Positions 26,008-32,984 of a DNA stretch of 64,000 nt are shown here, one piece after another (within the stretch, counting starts at the first letter, position 1; every line of letters starts with the position of its first letter). The notes under the pieces are model-generated. The model had not been told where the DNA came from. It saw only the letters and a program-made list of their open reading frames with translations, and did no database searches. The DNA is taken from assembly GCA_035512695.1 (NCBI GenBank), contig DATKDL010000227.1, positions 8,922 through 72,921 on the forward strand, written 5' to 3'. A program made the position numbers and the translations under genes. Source of the stretch: DATDOR01 sp035512695 (GTDB lineage Bacteria; Chloroflexota; Anaerolineae; Anaerolineales; JABWBV01).

Positions 26008-27265
26008 AACCCTTGCGACCGGCGTCATATTCCTGCTGACCTACGCCGCCATCGTCAGCGAGAAAATCCACCGGACGGTCACCGCGCTGGTCGGCGGGAT
26101 GCTGATGATCATCCTCGGCGTGGTCTCCCAGGAGGAGGCTTTCCACGCCATCGATCTCAACGTCATCTTCCTGCTGGTCGGGATGATGGTGATCGCCAAC
26201 GTCATGGCCGAGACCGGCGTGTTTCAATGGATGGCGATCCGGGCCGTTCAGCTTGGGAAAGGCCGTCCGGGCCGGGTCATGGTCATCCTCGCGCTGGTGA
26301 CGGCCGTCAGCTCTTCGGTGCTGGACAACGTGACCGTCATCGTTCTGATCGCTCCCGTGGCCATCTTCGTCGCCGGAAGCCTTGGCGTGAGCCCGATCCC
26401 TTTCCTGATCACTTCCGTGATGGCGTCCAACATCGGCGGGGCTGCGACGCTGGTCGGGGACCCGCCCAACATCCTGATCGGAAGCGCGGCCGACATCGAT
26501 TTCTTCGAATTCCTCGTCAACATGGCGCCTCCCGTGCTGATCTCGCTGGTCTGCTACGTCCCGATTATGTTGATGCAGTTTCGGAAACAGCTGGATATCG
26601 ATCCCGAGAAAATCGAAGGGCTGCTGCACCTGTCCACTGAAGGCGTGATCACCAACCCGGACCTGCTGCGTCGATCGCTGATCGTCTTGGGGCTGATCCT
26701 GGTCGCATTTTTGCTCGAAACCGTGACCCACCTGGAAACGGCCACGATCGCGATGGCAGGTGCGACTTTGCTGCTCCTCATTACCGGTTTCAACCCGGCC
26801 AGGGCCCTGGAAAAGGTGGAATGGTCGACCCTGTTCTTTTTCGTCGGGCTGTTCATCCTGGTCGAATCCGTGGTCGAGGTCGGATGGATCGAGCGAGCTG
26901 CGGGCGGGCTGCTCCGGCTGACGGAAGGGAACGTCCGCATCACGACACACCTGCTGCTGTGGGTTTCGGCGCTGGCTTCGGGGATCGTCGACAACATCCC
27001 GTACACGGCGGCGATGATCCCGCTGATCGAATCGTTGCGCAGTTCGATGAACATCGCGCCGCTGTGGTATGCCCTGGCGCTCGGGGCTGATTTTGGGGGG
27101 AACCTGACCCTGGTCGGCGCTTCGGCCAACATCGTGGCCGCCAACCTGGTCATGCATTCCGGGCACAGGATTTCGTTCCGGGAGTTTTTTCTTTACGGGA
27201 TTTCAACCGTTTTCGTCACGCTGGTCGTGGCAACCCTGTGGCTGGAATGGGCTTATCTTTCCTGA
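25997..27265 (+). CDS. ArsB/NhaD-type ion permease (SLC13/IT superfamily)
   Basis: 422 residues from ATG 25997. About 11 transmembrane segments with the two-fold repeated signature of the ion transporter superfamily: SSVLDNVTVIVLIAPVAIF and NIGGAATLVGDPPNILIGSA in the first half, then SGIVDNIPYTAAMIPLIE and GADFGGNLTLVGASANIVAA in the second. These D-N-x-T/P and G-N-x-T-x-V-G loops bind the substrate. Relatives include ArsB, NhaD (Na+/H+) and citrate/P-protein permeases. Next to an antiporter and a CBS protein, a Na+/H+ antiport role seems more likely than arsenite export, as no ars regulator or reductase is present. Confidence 0.82.
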   Translation: MGFETLATGVIFLLTYAAIVSEKIHRTVTALVGGMLMIILGVVSQEEAFHAIDLNVIFLLVGMMVIANVMAETGVFQWMAIRAVQLGKGRPGRVMVILALVTAVSSSVLDNVTVIVLIAPVAIFVAGSLGVSPIPFLITSVMASNIGGAATLVGDPPNILIGSAADIDFFEFLVNMAPPVLISLVCYVPIMLMQFRKQLDIDPEKIEGLLHLSTEGVITNPDLLRRSLIVLGLILVAFLLETVTHLETATIAMAGATLLLLITGFNPARALEKVEWSTLFFFVGLFILVESVVEVGWIERAAGGLLRLTEGNVRITTHLLLWVSALASGIVDNIPYTAAMIPLIESLRSSMNIAPLWYALALGADFGGNLTLVGASANIVAANLVMHSGHRISFREFFLYGISTVFVTLVVATLWLEWAYLS

Positions 27266-27792
27266 TCGACAGGTAGCTCCCAGCCGTACCCCGTCTCCTC
27301 CAGGTCCACCCCGACGATCCGGACCACCCGGCGCGTCTCAAAAACTCCCCCTCTCGCCTCGTAGAACCGGCAGCCGAGCTCGTTTTCCGTGAGCACCCAG
27401 ACCAGCATGCGGGAGAAGCCGGCCATGACCAGCGCTGCAGCCAGGAGGCGGAAGAGCTCGGTTCCGATCCCGCGCCGTTGGAATTCCTCCAGGATGTACA
27501 GGGCGTAGAGTTCGCCGTCGAAGGGCAGGCGGTCTGTGCGGCGCAGCGTCTCTTCTCGCTCCGGCCCGCCGGCGACGAAGCCGACGATCTCCTCGCCATC
27601 GACCACCACGAAAATATAATTGGCCCCCCTCGTGATGCTCTCCGTCCAGGCCTCTGCCCGGCGCTCCACCGACAGGTTGGCCAGCGTCTCGTCCGGGATC
27701 AACCCGACGTAGGTCGTCCGCCAACCGGACACGTGGACGCGGGCGATCCCGTCCGCATCGTCTTCTTCGGCGGGCCGGTACTGCAGGGTCAT
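27253..27792 (-). CDS. GNAT family N-acetyltransferase
   Basis: A 179-residue GNAT protein. DADGIARVHVSGWRTTYVGL near the N-terminus is typical of the RimI/PhnO-like subgroup. The acetyl-CoA motif A is EFQRRGIGTELFRLLAAALV (about residues 108-127), and ENELGCRFYEARGG is motif B. The acceptor is unknown. The start codon overlaps the stop of the ABC ATPase gene (ATGA), and its last 13 bases overlap the convergent permease gene end to end, without a terminator between. Confidence 0.88.
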   Translation of the reverse strand: MTLQYRPAEEDDADGIARVHVSGWRTTYVGLIPDETLANLSVERRAEAWTESITRGANYIFVVVDGEEIVGFVAGGPEREETLRRTDRLPFDGELYALYILEEFQRRGIGTELFRLLAAALVMAGFSRMLVWVLTENELGCRFYEARGGVFETRRVVRIVGVDLEETGYGWELPVDQER

Positions 27793-28847
27793 TTCCGGTT
27801 TGCGACAGCCTGCCCCAGGTGGTAGCAGGCCAGCGGATGGCCGGGCTCCAGCCGGATCCGGACCGGCGTCCCGGGGCGGATCAGCTCGGTGTGCGCCTTC
27901 ATCGCGTGCAGCAGCCGGCCGGACGGCAGCCGCAGCCGGTAGATGTTGTATGCGCCTTTGAAATGGCGGGCCAGGACCATCGATTCCCCGGCCTCGCTCT
28001 GCTCGAAGACGACGTCGTCGAAGCGGACGGCGACCTCCACCTCGGTGCCCGGGGGGAGGTCCAGCCGCTGGTCGAGCAGCCCGATCTCGGTCTCGACCCC
28101 GTCTTCCCGAACGACGCCGGGCAGGAAATCGGTGCTGCCGATGAACTCGGCCACGAAACGGGTCTGCGGGGTGTGGAAGATCTCATCCGGCGCGCCGGTC
28201 TGGACGATCCGGCCCCGGTCCATGACGGCCAGGCGGTCGCCGAGGAAAAGCGCCTCTTCCTGGTCGTGGGTGACGAAGACGGCAGTCGAGCCGGTGGCTT
28301 TCAGGATGGCACGGACGTCTTCGCGCACCTGTGCCCTCCGGTCAGCGTCCAGGTTGCTGAAGGGCTCGTCCAACAGGATCAGGACCGGTTTGGTCGCCAG
28401 GGCGCGGGCGAGCGCAACGCGCTGCCGCTCGCCGCCGGAGAGCTCGTGCGGGTAGCGGTCTCCGAAACGTTCGAGCCCGGTCAGCCGGAGCAGGTAGGCG
28501 ATCTGCCGTGAGGAGTCTTTTCCGTCCAGCCCGAAGGCGATGTTCTCGGCGGCGGTCAGGTGCGGAAACAGGGCGTGCTCCTGGAAGACCATCCCGACGC
28601 CGCGTTTCTCGGGAGGGACGAAACGCCCGCCTCCGGCCACCATCCGCCCGGCAATGGCGATCTCCCCGGCATCCGGCCGGATAAAACCGGCGATCAGCCG
28701 CAGAGTCGTCGTCTTCCCGCAGCCGCTGGGGCCGAGAAGCGCCAGGATCTCGCCTTCCCGGACCTCCAGGTCCAGGTCGTAGACGGCCGGGATCTCCCCG
28801 TCGAAGGTCTTGGTCAGACCCCGGCAGACGACGGCGAAATCATCCAT
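27789..28847 (-). CDS. ferric-iron type ABC transporter ATP-binding protein
   Basis: A 352-residue ATPase of the FbpC/PotA class. Walker A LLGPSGCGKTTTLRLIAGF (about residues 37-55), Q-loop in GMVFQEHALFPHLTAAENI, signature LSGGERQRVALARALA, Walker B VLILLDEPFSNLD and the H-loop in VFVTHDQEEAL are all intact. A C-terminal TOBE-type domain (about 240-352) follows. It energises the permease and iron-binding protein encoded upstream on the same strand. The first codons overlap the end of the deazaflavin-reductase-like gene, which is inserted between the permease and this gene. Confidence 0.88.
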   Translation of the reverse strand: MDDFAVVCRGLTKTFDGEIPAVYDLDLEVREGEILALLGPSGCGKTTTLRLIAGFIRPDAGEIAIAGRMVAGGGRFVPPEKRGVGMVFQEHALFPHLTAAENIAFGLDGKDSSRQIAYLLRLTGLERFGDRYPHELSGGERQRVALARALATKPVLILLDEPFSNLDADRRAQVREDVRAILKATGSTAVFVTHDQEEALFLGDRLAVMDRGRIVQTGAPDEIFHTPQTRFVAEFIGSTDFLPGVVREDGVETEIGLLDQRLDLPPGTEVEVAVRFDDVVFEQSEAGESMVLARHFKGAYNIYRLRLPSGRLLHAMKAHTELIRPGTPVRIRLEPGHPLACYHLGQAVANRK

Positions 28848-29217
28848 ATCCGGTCCCTTCCACCAGGACTTCGATCAATGGGCTATCTTCGATAAATTGC
28901 TCGAGCTGGCCCTGCCGGTTCCAGCGCTCGACGACCCGCGTGAGGACCGCCCGGCGCTCGGCCGGTTCCGTGATCGGCCTGGCGGTCGCGGCGAGGTCCG
29001 CCTGCGCGCTCTGCTTGAGGTGAAAAGTGAACTGCGGATCGGCGAGCAGGTTGGCGAACCAATCGCGCCGGCCGGGCATTCCGCTGATGTAGATCGTCCC
29101 GTCCAGATAGTGGAAGGTGATCTCGATCCGGTGAGGTTCGCCGGACTTGCGGCCGGTGGTGGTGATATCGACCAGGCGGTCGGTTTGGAGGGCGTTTTCG
29201 ATTTTTTCGATATCCAT
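28840..29217 (-). CDS. nitroreductase/quinone reductase (Ddn-like, split-barrel) family protein
   Basis: A 125-residue protein with ITTTGRKSGEPHRIEITFHY (residues 18-37), then GTIYISGMPGRRDWFANLLA. This matches the split beta-barrel family of F420-dependent nitroreductases (Ddn, formerly DUF385). These reduce quinones or nitro compounds using deazaflavin F420; whether this genome makes F420 is not visible here. It lies within the iron-transport block, overlapping the start of the ATPase gene by 8 bases, and is separated from the permease gene by a strong hairpin. Confidence 0.8.
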   Translation of the reverse strand: MDIEKIENALQTDRLVDITTTGRKSGEPHRIEITFHYLDGTIYISGMPGRRDWFANLLADPQFTFHLKQSAQADLAATARPITEPAERRAVLTRVVERWNRQGQLEQFIEDSPLIEVLVEGTGYG

Positions 29218-29239
29218 CGTATTCTTTCCACACCGGTAC

Positions 29240-29302
29240 CGGAAATTTCGAACCGCAGCGGGGTGGTTCTGCGAACCACCCCGCTGCGGTTCGAAATTTC
29301 CG
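29240..29302. terminator. 30-bp perfect hairpin between permease and Ddn-like genes
   Basis: CGGAAATTTCGAACCGCAGC onward pairs perfectly over 30 bases around a TGC loop. There is no long T run at the foot: AAATTT lies within the stem. It may limit transcription from the permease into the downstream ATPase gene rather than fully stop it. Confidence 0.7.
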
Positions 29303-29310
29303 ATTCTTTA

Positions 29311-30951
29311 TCAGAGATCTCTGCGGAGAATCAGAATCCCCATCGGGACAGAGGATACCACGATCAAGAGCAGCGCGGGTACGGCGGCTCGGGCGAAGAA
29401 GACGGCGTTGACGGCGCCCCAGACCGACGTGGCCAGGGTTCCGAAGCCGATCGGGCTCAAGATCAGGGTCGCCGGGAGTTCCTTCATCGCGGTCAGGAAG
29501 ACGAGGGCGGCGCCGGAGAGCAGCCCCGGGCGCACGATCGGCAGGATCACCCGGCGAAATACCGTCAGCGGCGAGCGGCCCAGGCTGCGGCCGGCCTCTT
29601 CCAGGTTTGGGTGGACCTGTTTCAGGGAGGTCTGGACGGCGCCGGTGGCTTGCGGGAGGAACAGGACCAGGTAGGCGAAGATCAGCATGGGGATGGTCTG
29701 GTACAGCCAGGGCGCGTAGTTGGCCCCGAAAAAGACCAGCGCCAGGGCGATGACGACCCCCGGCAGCGCAAAACCGATGTAGGAAACCCGGTCCAGCAGC
29801 CCGGCCAACCGCCCAGGCCGCCGGACGGACAGCACCGAGACAGGCAGCGCCGCAGCCACGATCACGACCGCCGCCGCGGCGGAGACGGCCAGCGAGTTGA
29901 AGGTCGCCCCCCAGTGTCGGCCGAGCTGCTCGCCGGCCGCAAACCCGCGCACCAGCCAGAAGCCCAGGTTGGCGGCAGGGATGACGAGCGAAACCAGCAC
30001 GACGAACCCGCAGAAAAGGACGGCCGGGAGCTTCCAGCGCCCGAGCGGCAGGATCGCCGGCGGGCGTTTGAAAGAACCCGAGCTATACAGCCTGTGCGCC
30101 TGCTGCGTCCGCTGCTCGATCCATATCATCCCGATCGTCACCGCCACCAGGACCAGCGCCAGCCCGGCTGCGGCGGAGCGGTCGATCAGCGATTGGTACT
30201 GGATGTAGATGACCCGTGTGAAGGAATCGTAGCGCATGATCGCCACCGCACCGAAATCCCGCAGTGCGTAGAGGGCGACCAGCAGGCTCCCCGCCGCGAG
30301 ACCCGGGCGCATCTGCGGGAAGGTCACCTTCCAGAAAGTGTCCCACGCCGTCCGGCCCAGGCTGCGTGAGGCCTCTTCAAGCGCCGGGTCCATCCCAAGC
30401 AGCGAGGCGCGGACGCTCAGCAGGGTGTACGGGTAACTTAAAAGGGTCAGGACGGTCAGCGCCCCGGGGAAGCCGTAGATCGATGGCAGACGCTCCACCC
30501 CCAGCGGTTCGAGCCAGCCCTGGAGCAGGCCGCGCGGGCCGATCGTCGAGACCATAAGGTAAGCCCCGATATAGCTCGGGATCACGAGCGGCAGGGCGGT
30601 CAGCACGGCCCAGAAGCGGCGTAAAGGCAGGTCCGTCCGGACGGTCAGCCAGGCCAGGGGCGTGGCAAGCAGGGCGGAGCAGAAGGCCACTCCGATCGCC
30701 AGGGCGAGGCTGTTGCCCAAAACGGCGGCATTTTGCGGGCGGAAGACGGTCTCCCACAGCCCCTGGCTCCCACTCGCAGCCCGGATGACCAGGTACACGA
30801 CCGGAACCAGCAGGCTCGCCGCCACCAGCGCCGCGGGGAGCCAGAGCAGCAGGCTGCGCAAAGAGGGTTTTGATGATGTGAAAAAAACGGACTTGCGCAC
30901 CGGGCTTCGCCCCGTGCGCAAGTCCGTTTTTTCGGTTACAGGCGGCAGCAT
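29311..30951 (-). CDS. ferric-iron type ABC transporter permease (two fused domains)
   Basis: A permease of about 546 residues with 12 predicted transmembrane segments arranged as two binding-protein-dependent permease domains. Each has an EAA loop: ALEEASRSLGRTAWDTFWKV in the first half and NLEEAGRSLGRSPLTVFRRV in the second. This fused layout is that of FbpB/SfuB iron permeases. ATG 30951, 10 bases after the binding-protein stop, is taken as the start, but then the hairpin 30880-30933 lies inside the first codons (about KTDLRTGRSPVRKSV). A TTG at 30861 just after the hairpin is the alternative. The N-terminus is therefore uncertain. Confidence 0.88.
   Translation of the reverse strand: MLPPVTEKTDLRTGRSPVRKSVFFTSSKPSLRSLLLWLPAALVAASLLVPVVYLVIRAASGSQGLWETVFRPQNAAVLGNSLALAIGVAFCSALLATPLAWLTVRTDLPLRRFWAVLTALPLVIPSYIGAYLMVSTIGPRGLLQGWLEPLGVERLPSIYGFPGALTVLTLLSYPYTLLSVRASLLGMDPALEEASRSLGRTAWDTFWKVTFPQMRPGLAAGSLLVALYALRDFGAVAIMRYDSFTRVIYIQYQSLIDRSAAAGLALVLVAVTIGMIWIEQRTQQAHRLYSSGSFKRPPAILPLGRWKLPAVLFCGFVVLVSLVIPAANLGFWLVRGFAAGEQLGRHWGATFNSLAVSAAAAVVIVAAALPVSVLSVRRPGRLAGLLDRVSYIGFALPGVVIALALVFFGANYAPWLYQTIPMLIFAYLVLFLPQATGAVQTSLKQVHPNLEEAGRSLGRSPLTVFRRVILPIVRPGLLSGAALVFLTAMKELPATLILSPIGFGTLATSVWGAVNAVFFARAAVPALLLIVVSSVPMGILILRRDL
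30880..30933. terminator. hairpin with A7/T6 feet, inside the permease 5' end
   Basis: GAAAAAAACGGACTTGCGCA onward pairs with its complement ending TTTTTTC; the loop is CTTCG and one stem position is mismatched. It looks like an intrinsic terminator on either strand but is placed after the likely ATG of the permease, so it would separate binding-protein mRNA from permease mRNA. Confidence 0.75.
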
Positions 30952-30961
30952 CGTCGAGTGA

Positions 30962-31963
30962 TCAAGGCAGCGCTCCTGTCGATTGCAGCAGCTCAACCGT
31001 GCCGGCCAAATCCTCCAGGTCGGCCAGGTTGATCGCCGGACTGGTCAGGCTTTCCAGAACCGGAAGTTCACTCGGTAGGGCCACGCCCGCGATGACCGGG
31101 TATTCGAAGGTCTCTTCGGCGAAGTAAGCCTGGGCGGTCGTCCCCAGCAGGAAGTCCAGGAACGCCTGGGCGTATTCCTCATTGTCGCTGGAGGCCAGTA
31201 CACCGGCCCCGGCGACCATAACCAGCGACCCGGGCCCCCCGGAGTCCAGGAAAGCGTTGCGGGCGGAGAAGCTCTCCCCTTCCTCGGCTAGAAAGCGGTA
31301 GAGGTAATAATGATTGACGAATCCGACTTCGACCTCACCCGCCGCGACGGCGGCGACGATCGATGTATTGTTCTCATAGACGACCGGGTTGTTTGCGATG
31401 ATGCCCTCCAGCCAGGCGCGGGCCTCGTCCTCACCCCAGATCTGGCGCATCGCGGTGACCATAACCTGGAGCGAGCCGTTGGTCGGCGCCCAGCCGATCC
31501 GGCCGGACCAGGCCGGGTCGGTGAAGCCCATGATATCGTCGGGCAGGTCATCCGCGGAGAGCATATCCGTATTGTAAACGACGACCCGGGAGCGCCCGGA
31601 GATGCCGACCCAGGTCCCTTCGGGAGAGCGGAAGCCGGGCGGAACCCGGTCCAGCAGGTCGTCCGGCAGTTCTGCGAACAGGCCGGCGGCGGCCACGGCG
31701 CCGAGACCGCCGGGGTCCTGCGCCCAGAAAAGGTCGGCGGGCGAATTGGCGCCCTCCTCGAGGATCGTGGCGGCCATCTCGGCCGTCCCACCGTAGCGGA
31801 CCTCGACCTCGATCCCGGTCTCGGTGGTGAACTGTTCGATGATCGGGGCGACCAGGCTCTCGCTGCGGCCCGAGTAGAGGACGAGGGGGGTTTCCTCCTG
31901 CGGGCTGCAGGCGGCGAGCGGAAGCAGGACGGCGAACAGAAACAGGTAACGAAAAATCTTCAT
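30962..31963 (-). CDS. iron(III)-binding lipoprotein of an ABC transporter
   Basis: A 333-residue solute-binding lipoprotein with signal peptide and lipobox LAAC (Cys about 19). ETPLVLYSGRSESLVAPIIE near the mature N-terminus and GEVEVGFVNHYYLYRFLAEE match FbpA/FutA ferric-binding proteins; the adjacent Tyr pair in NHYYL corresponds to the two iron-coordinating tyrosines. The start at 31963 is fixed by AGGAG 8 bases upstream on the mRNA. It heads the iron uptake operon and is divergent from the DtxR-like regulator, with a perfect palindrome between them. Confidence 0.9.
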   Translation of the reverse strand: MKIFRYLFLFAVLLPLAACSPQEETPLVLYSGRSESLVAPIIEQFTTETGIEVEVRYGGTAEMAATILEEGANSPADLFWAQDPGGLGAVAAAGLFAELPDDLLDRVPPGFRSPEGTWVGISGRSRVVVYNTDMLSADDLPDDIMGFTDPAWSGRIGWAPTNGSLQVMVTAMRQIWGEDEARAWLEGIIANNPVVYENNTSIVAAVAAGEVEVGFVNHYYLYRFLAEEGESFSARNAFLDSGGPGSLVMVAGAGVLASSDNEEYAQAFLDFLLGTTAQAYFAEETFEYPVIAGVALPSELPVLESLTSPAINLADLEDLAGTVELLQSTGALP

Positions 31964-31977
31964 GTAGATGCTCCTTT

Positions 31978-32018
31978 TGAACCGATCCGAATATTCGGAG
32001 GCCGGGCGATTTGGGGGT
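31978..32018 (+). repeat. palindromic repeat family, half copy A
   Basis: AACCGATCCGAATATTCGGA, then GGCCGGGCGATTTGGGGG, is the left half of the family; the right complementary arm is missing. It ends near 32018, where the sequence changes to an unrelated stretch. It lies 15 bases upstream of the iron-binding lipoprotein start, inside the likely 5' leader or promoter of that gene. Confidence 0.7.
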
Positions 32019-32133
32019 AGAATTATGAGCCGGGACAGGAGCGCCGCTCCCATCCGGACTTGAATCTCCCGGGTACGAGCGACAGTATATCGGCAGGGTG
32101 CGTCCTTTCCTACTACCTTGTATTGAATTTCAC

Positions 32134-32150
32134 TTTCAACCTGGTTGAAA
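32134..32150. promoter_or_regulatory. 17-bp perfect palindrome, candidate DtxR-family operator
   Basis: TTTCAACCTGGTTGAAA is perfectly symmetric around the central T at 32142. It lies in the divergent gap between the iron-binding protein gene and the DtxR-like regulator gene, 64 bases before the regulator ATG. DtxR/MntR operators are palindromes of similar size, so autoregulation plus control of the transporter is a reasonable inference. Confidence 0.5.
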
Positions 32151-32158
32151 TCTGATTG

Positions 32159-32207
32159 CTGGAAAATGGGGCATGAATGTCGAAACCATTCATGCCCCAT
32201 TTTCCAG
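32159..32207. terminator. 21-bp perfect hairpin directly upstream of the dtxR-like start
   Basis: CTGGAAAATGGGGCATGAAT onward pairs perfectly across the loop TCGAAAC. The right arm ends 6 bases before ATG 32214 and would hide the initiation region. There is no long T tract, only ATTTTCC inside the stem. The foot CTGGAAAA(A)TGGGG also occurs at 56751. Confidence 0.6.
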
Positions 32208-32213
32208 AATATT

Positions 32214-32948
32214 ATGAAAATTTCTCAGACCATGCGCCGTTATGCGGCCGAGATCTACCGCCTGCAGCAGGACCACCCCTACGCGCCGCTTTCGTCGGTG
32301 GCGGAGCATGTCGACGCGTCGCTGCAAGCCGTCTCGCGGATGGTCATCCGGATGGAGCAGGCAGGGTTGGTGACGCGCGAGCCGTACCGGGGGATGCGGC
32401 TCACGCCGGAGGGGGAAAGGGAAGCTATGCCGGCGCTGCGCCGGCACCGGCTGACGGAGGTCTTCCTGGTCAAGGTGATGAACTTCGGCTGGGAGGAGGC
32501 CCACGAACTGACCGACCATTTCGAGCGCGGGATCGACGAGACCCTGGAGGACCGGATCGACGAACTGACCGGGCGCCCGACCCGCTGCCCACACGGGGAG
32601 GCGATCCCGTCGAAGGACGGCGTCATGCCGGTGGTCAACGATACGGCGCTCGTCAACCTTCAGCCGGGGGAGGCCGGGCACATCAGCCGGGTCCGGACGC
32701 ACGACCCCGACAAGCTGCGCTACCTGGCGGCGGAGGGGCTGGTCCCGGGGACCGGGTTCAAGGTCGTCGGCCGGGCGCCGTTCAACGGGCCGCTGCGGGT
32801 GCTGGTGGACAGCAGGGAATATGTCTTAGGGCCGGAGCTTTCGGCCTGGATCTGGGTGGAGCGGCTGGACGGGGAGATCGACCCGAGTTTGTGCAACCGG
32901 ACGGGGTGCCCGCTACCGAAGGCGACGCATTTATATCTGAAAAAGTAG
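32214..32948 (+). CDS. DtxR-family metal-dependent transcriptional regulator
   Basis: 244 residues from ATG 32214. An N-terminal winged helix (about residues 5-65, with LSSVAEHVDASLQAVSRMVI) leads to a dimerisation and metal-binding domain containing RHRLTEVFLVKVMNFGWEEA, then HELTDHFE. A C-terminal SH3/FeoA-like domain (about 155-244) follows. DtxR/IdeR/MntR proteins repress iron or manganese uptake genes when loaded with metal. By my alignment to DtxR, the ancillary His79/Glu83/His98 positions are kept but Cys102 is Asp and His106 is Arg, so metal preference may differ. Divergent iron-transport genes are the obvious targets. Confidence 0.85.
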   Translation: MKISQTMRRYAAEIYRLQQDHPYAPLSSVAEHVDASLQAVSRMVIRMEQAGLVTREPYRGMRLTPEGEREAMPALRRHRLTEVFLVKVMNFGWEEAHELTDHFERGIDETLEDRIDELTGRPTRCPHGEAIPSKDGVMPVVNDTALVNLQPGEAGHISRVRTHDPDKLRYLAAEGLVPGTGFKVVGRAPFNGPLRVLVDSREYVLGPELSAWIWVERLDGEIDPSLCNRTGCPLPKATHLYLKK

Positions 32949-32984
32949 ACCAACCGGGGCCGGCCCCGTATGGTCTACTTTTTC
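32939..32984. terminator. bidirectional terminator containing both stop codons
   Basis: GAAAAAGTAGACCA pairs with TGGTCTACTTTTTC around a GC-rich inner hairpin. The TAG of the regulator (32946-32948) is in the left arm, and the stop of the convergent loader gene touches the right foot. Confidence 0.85.
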
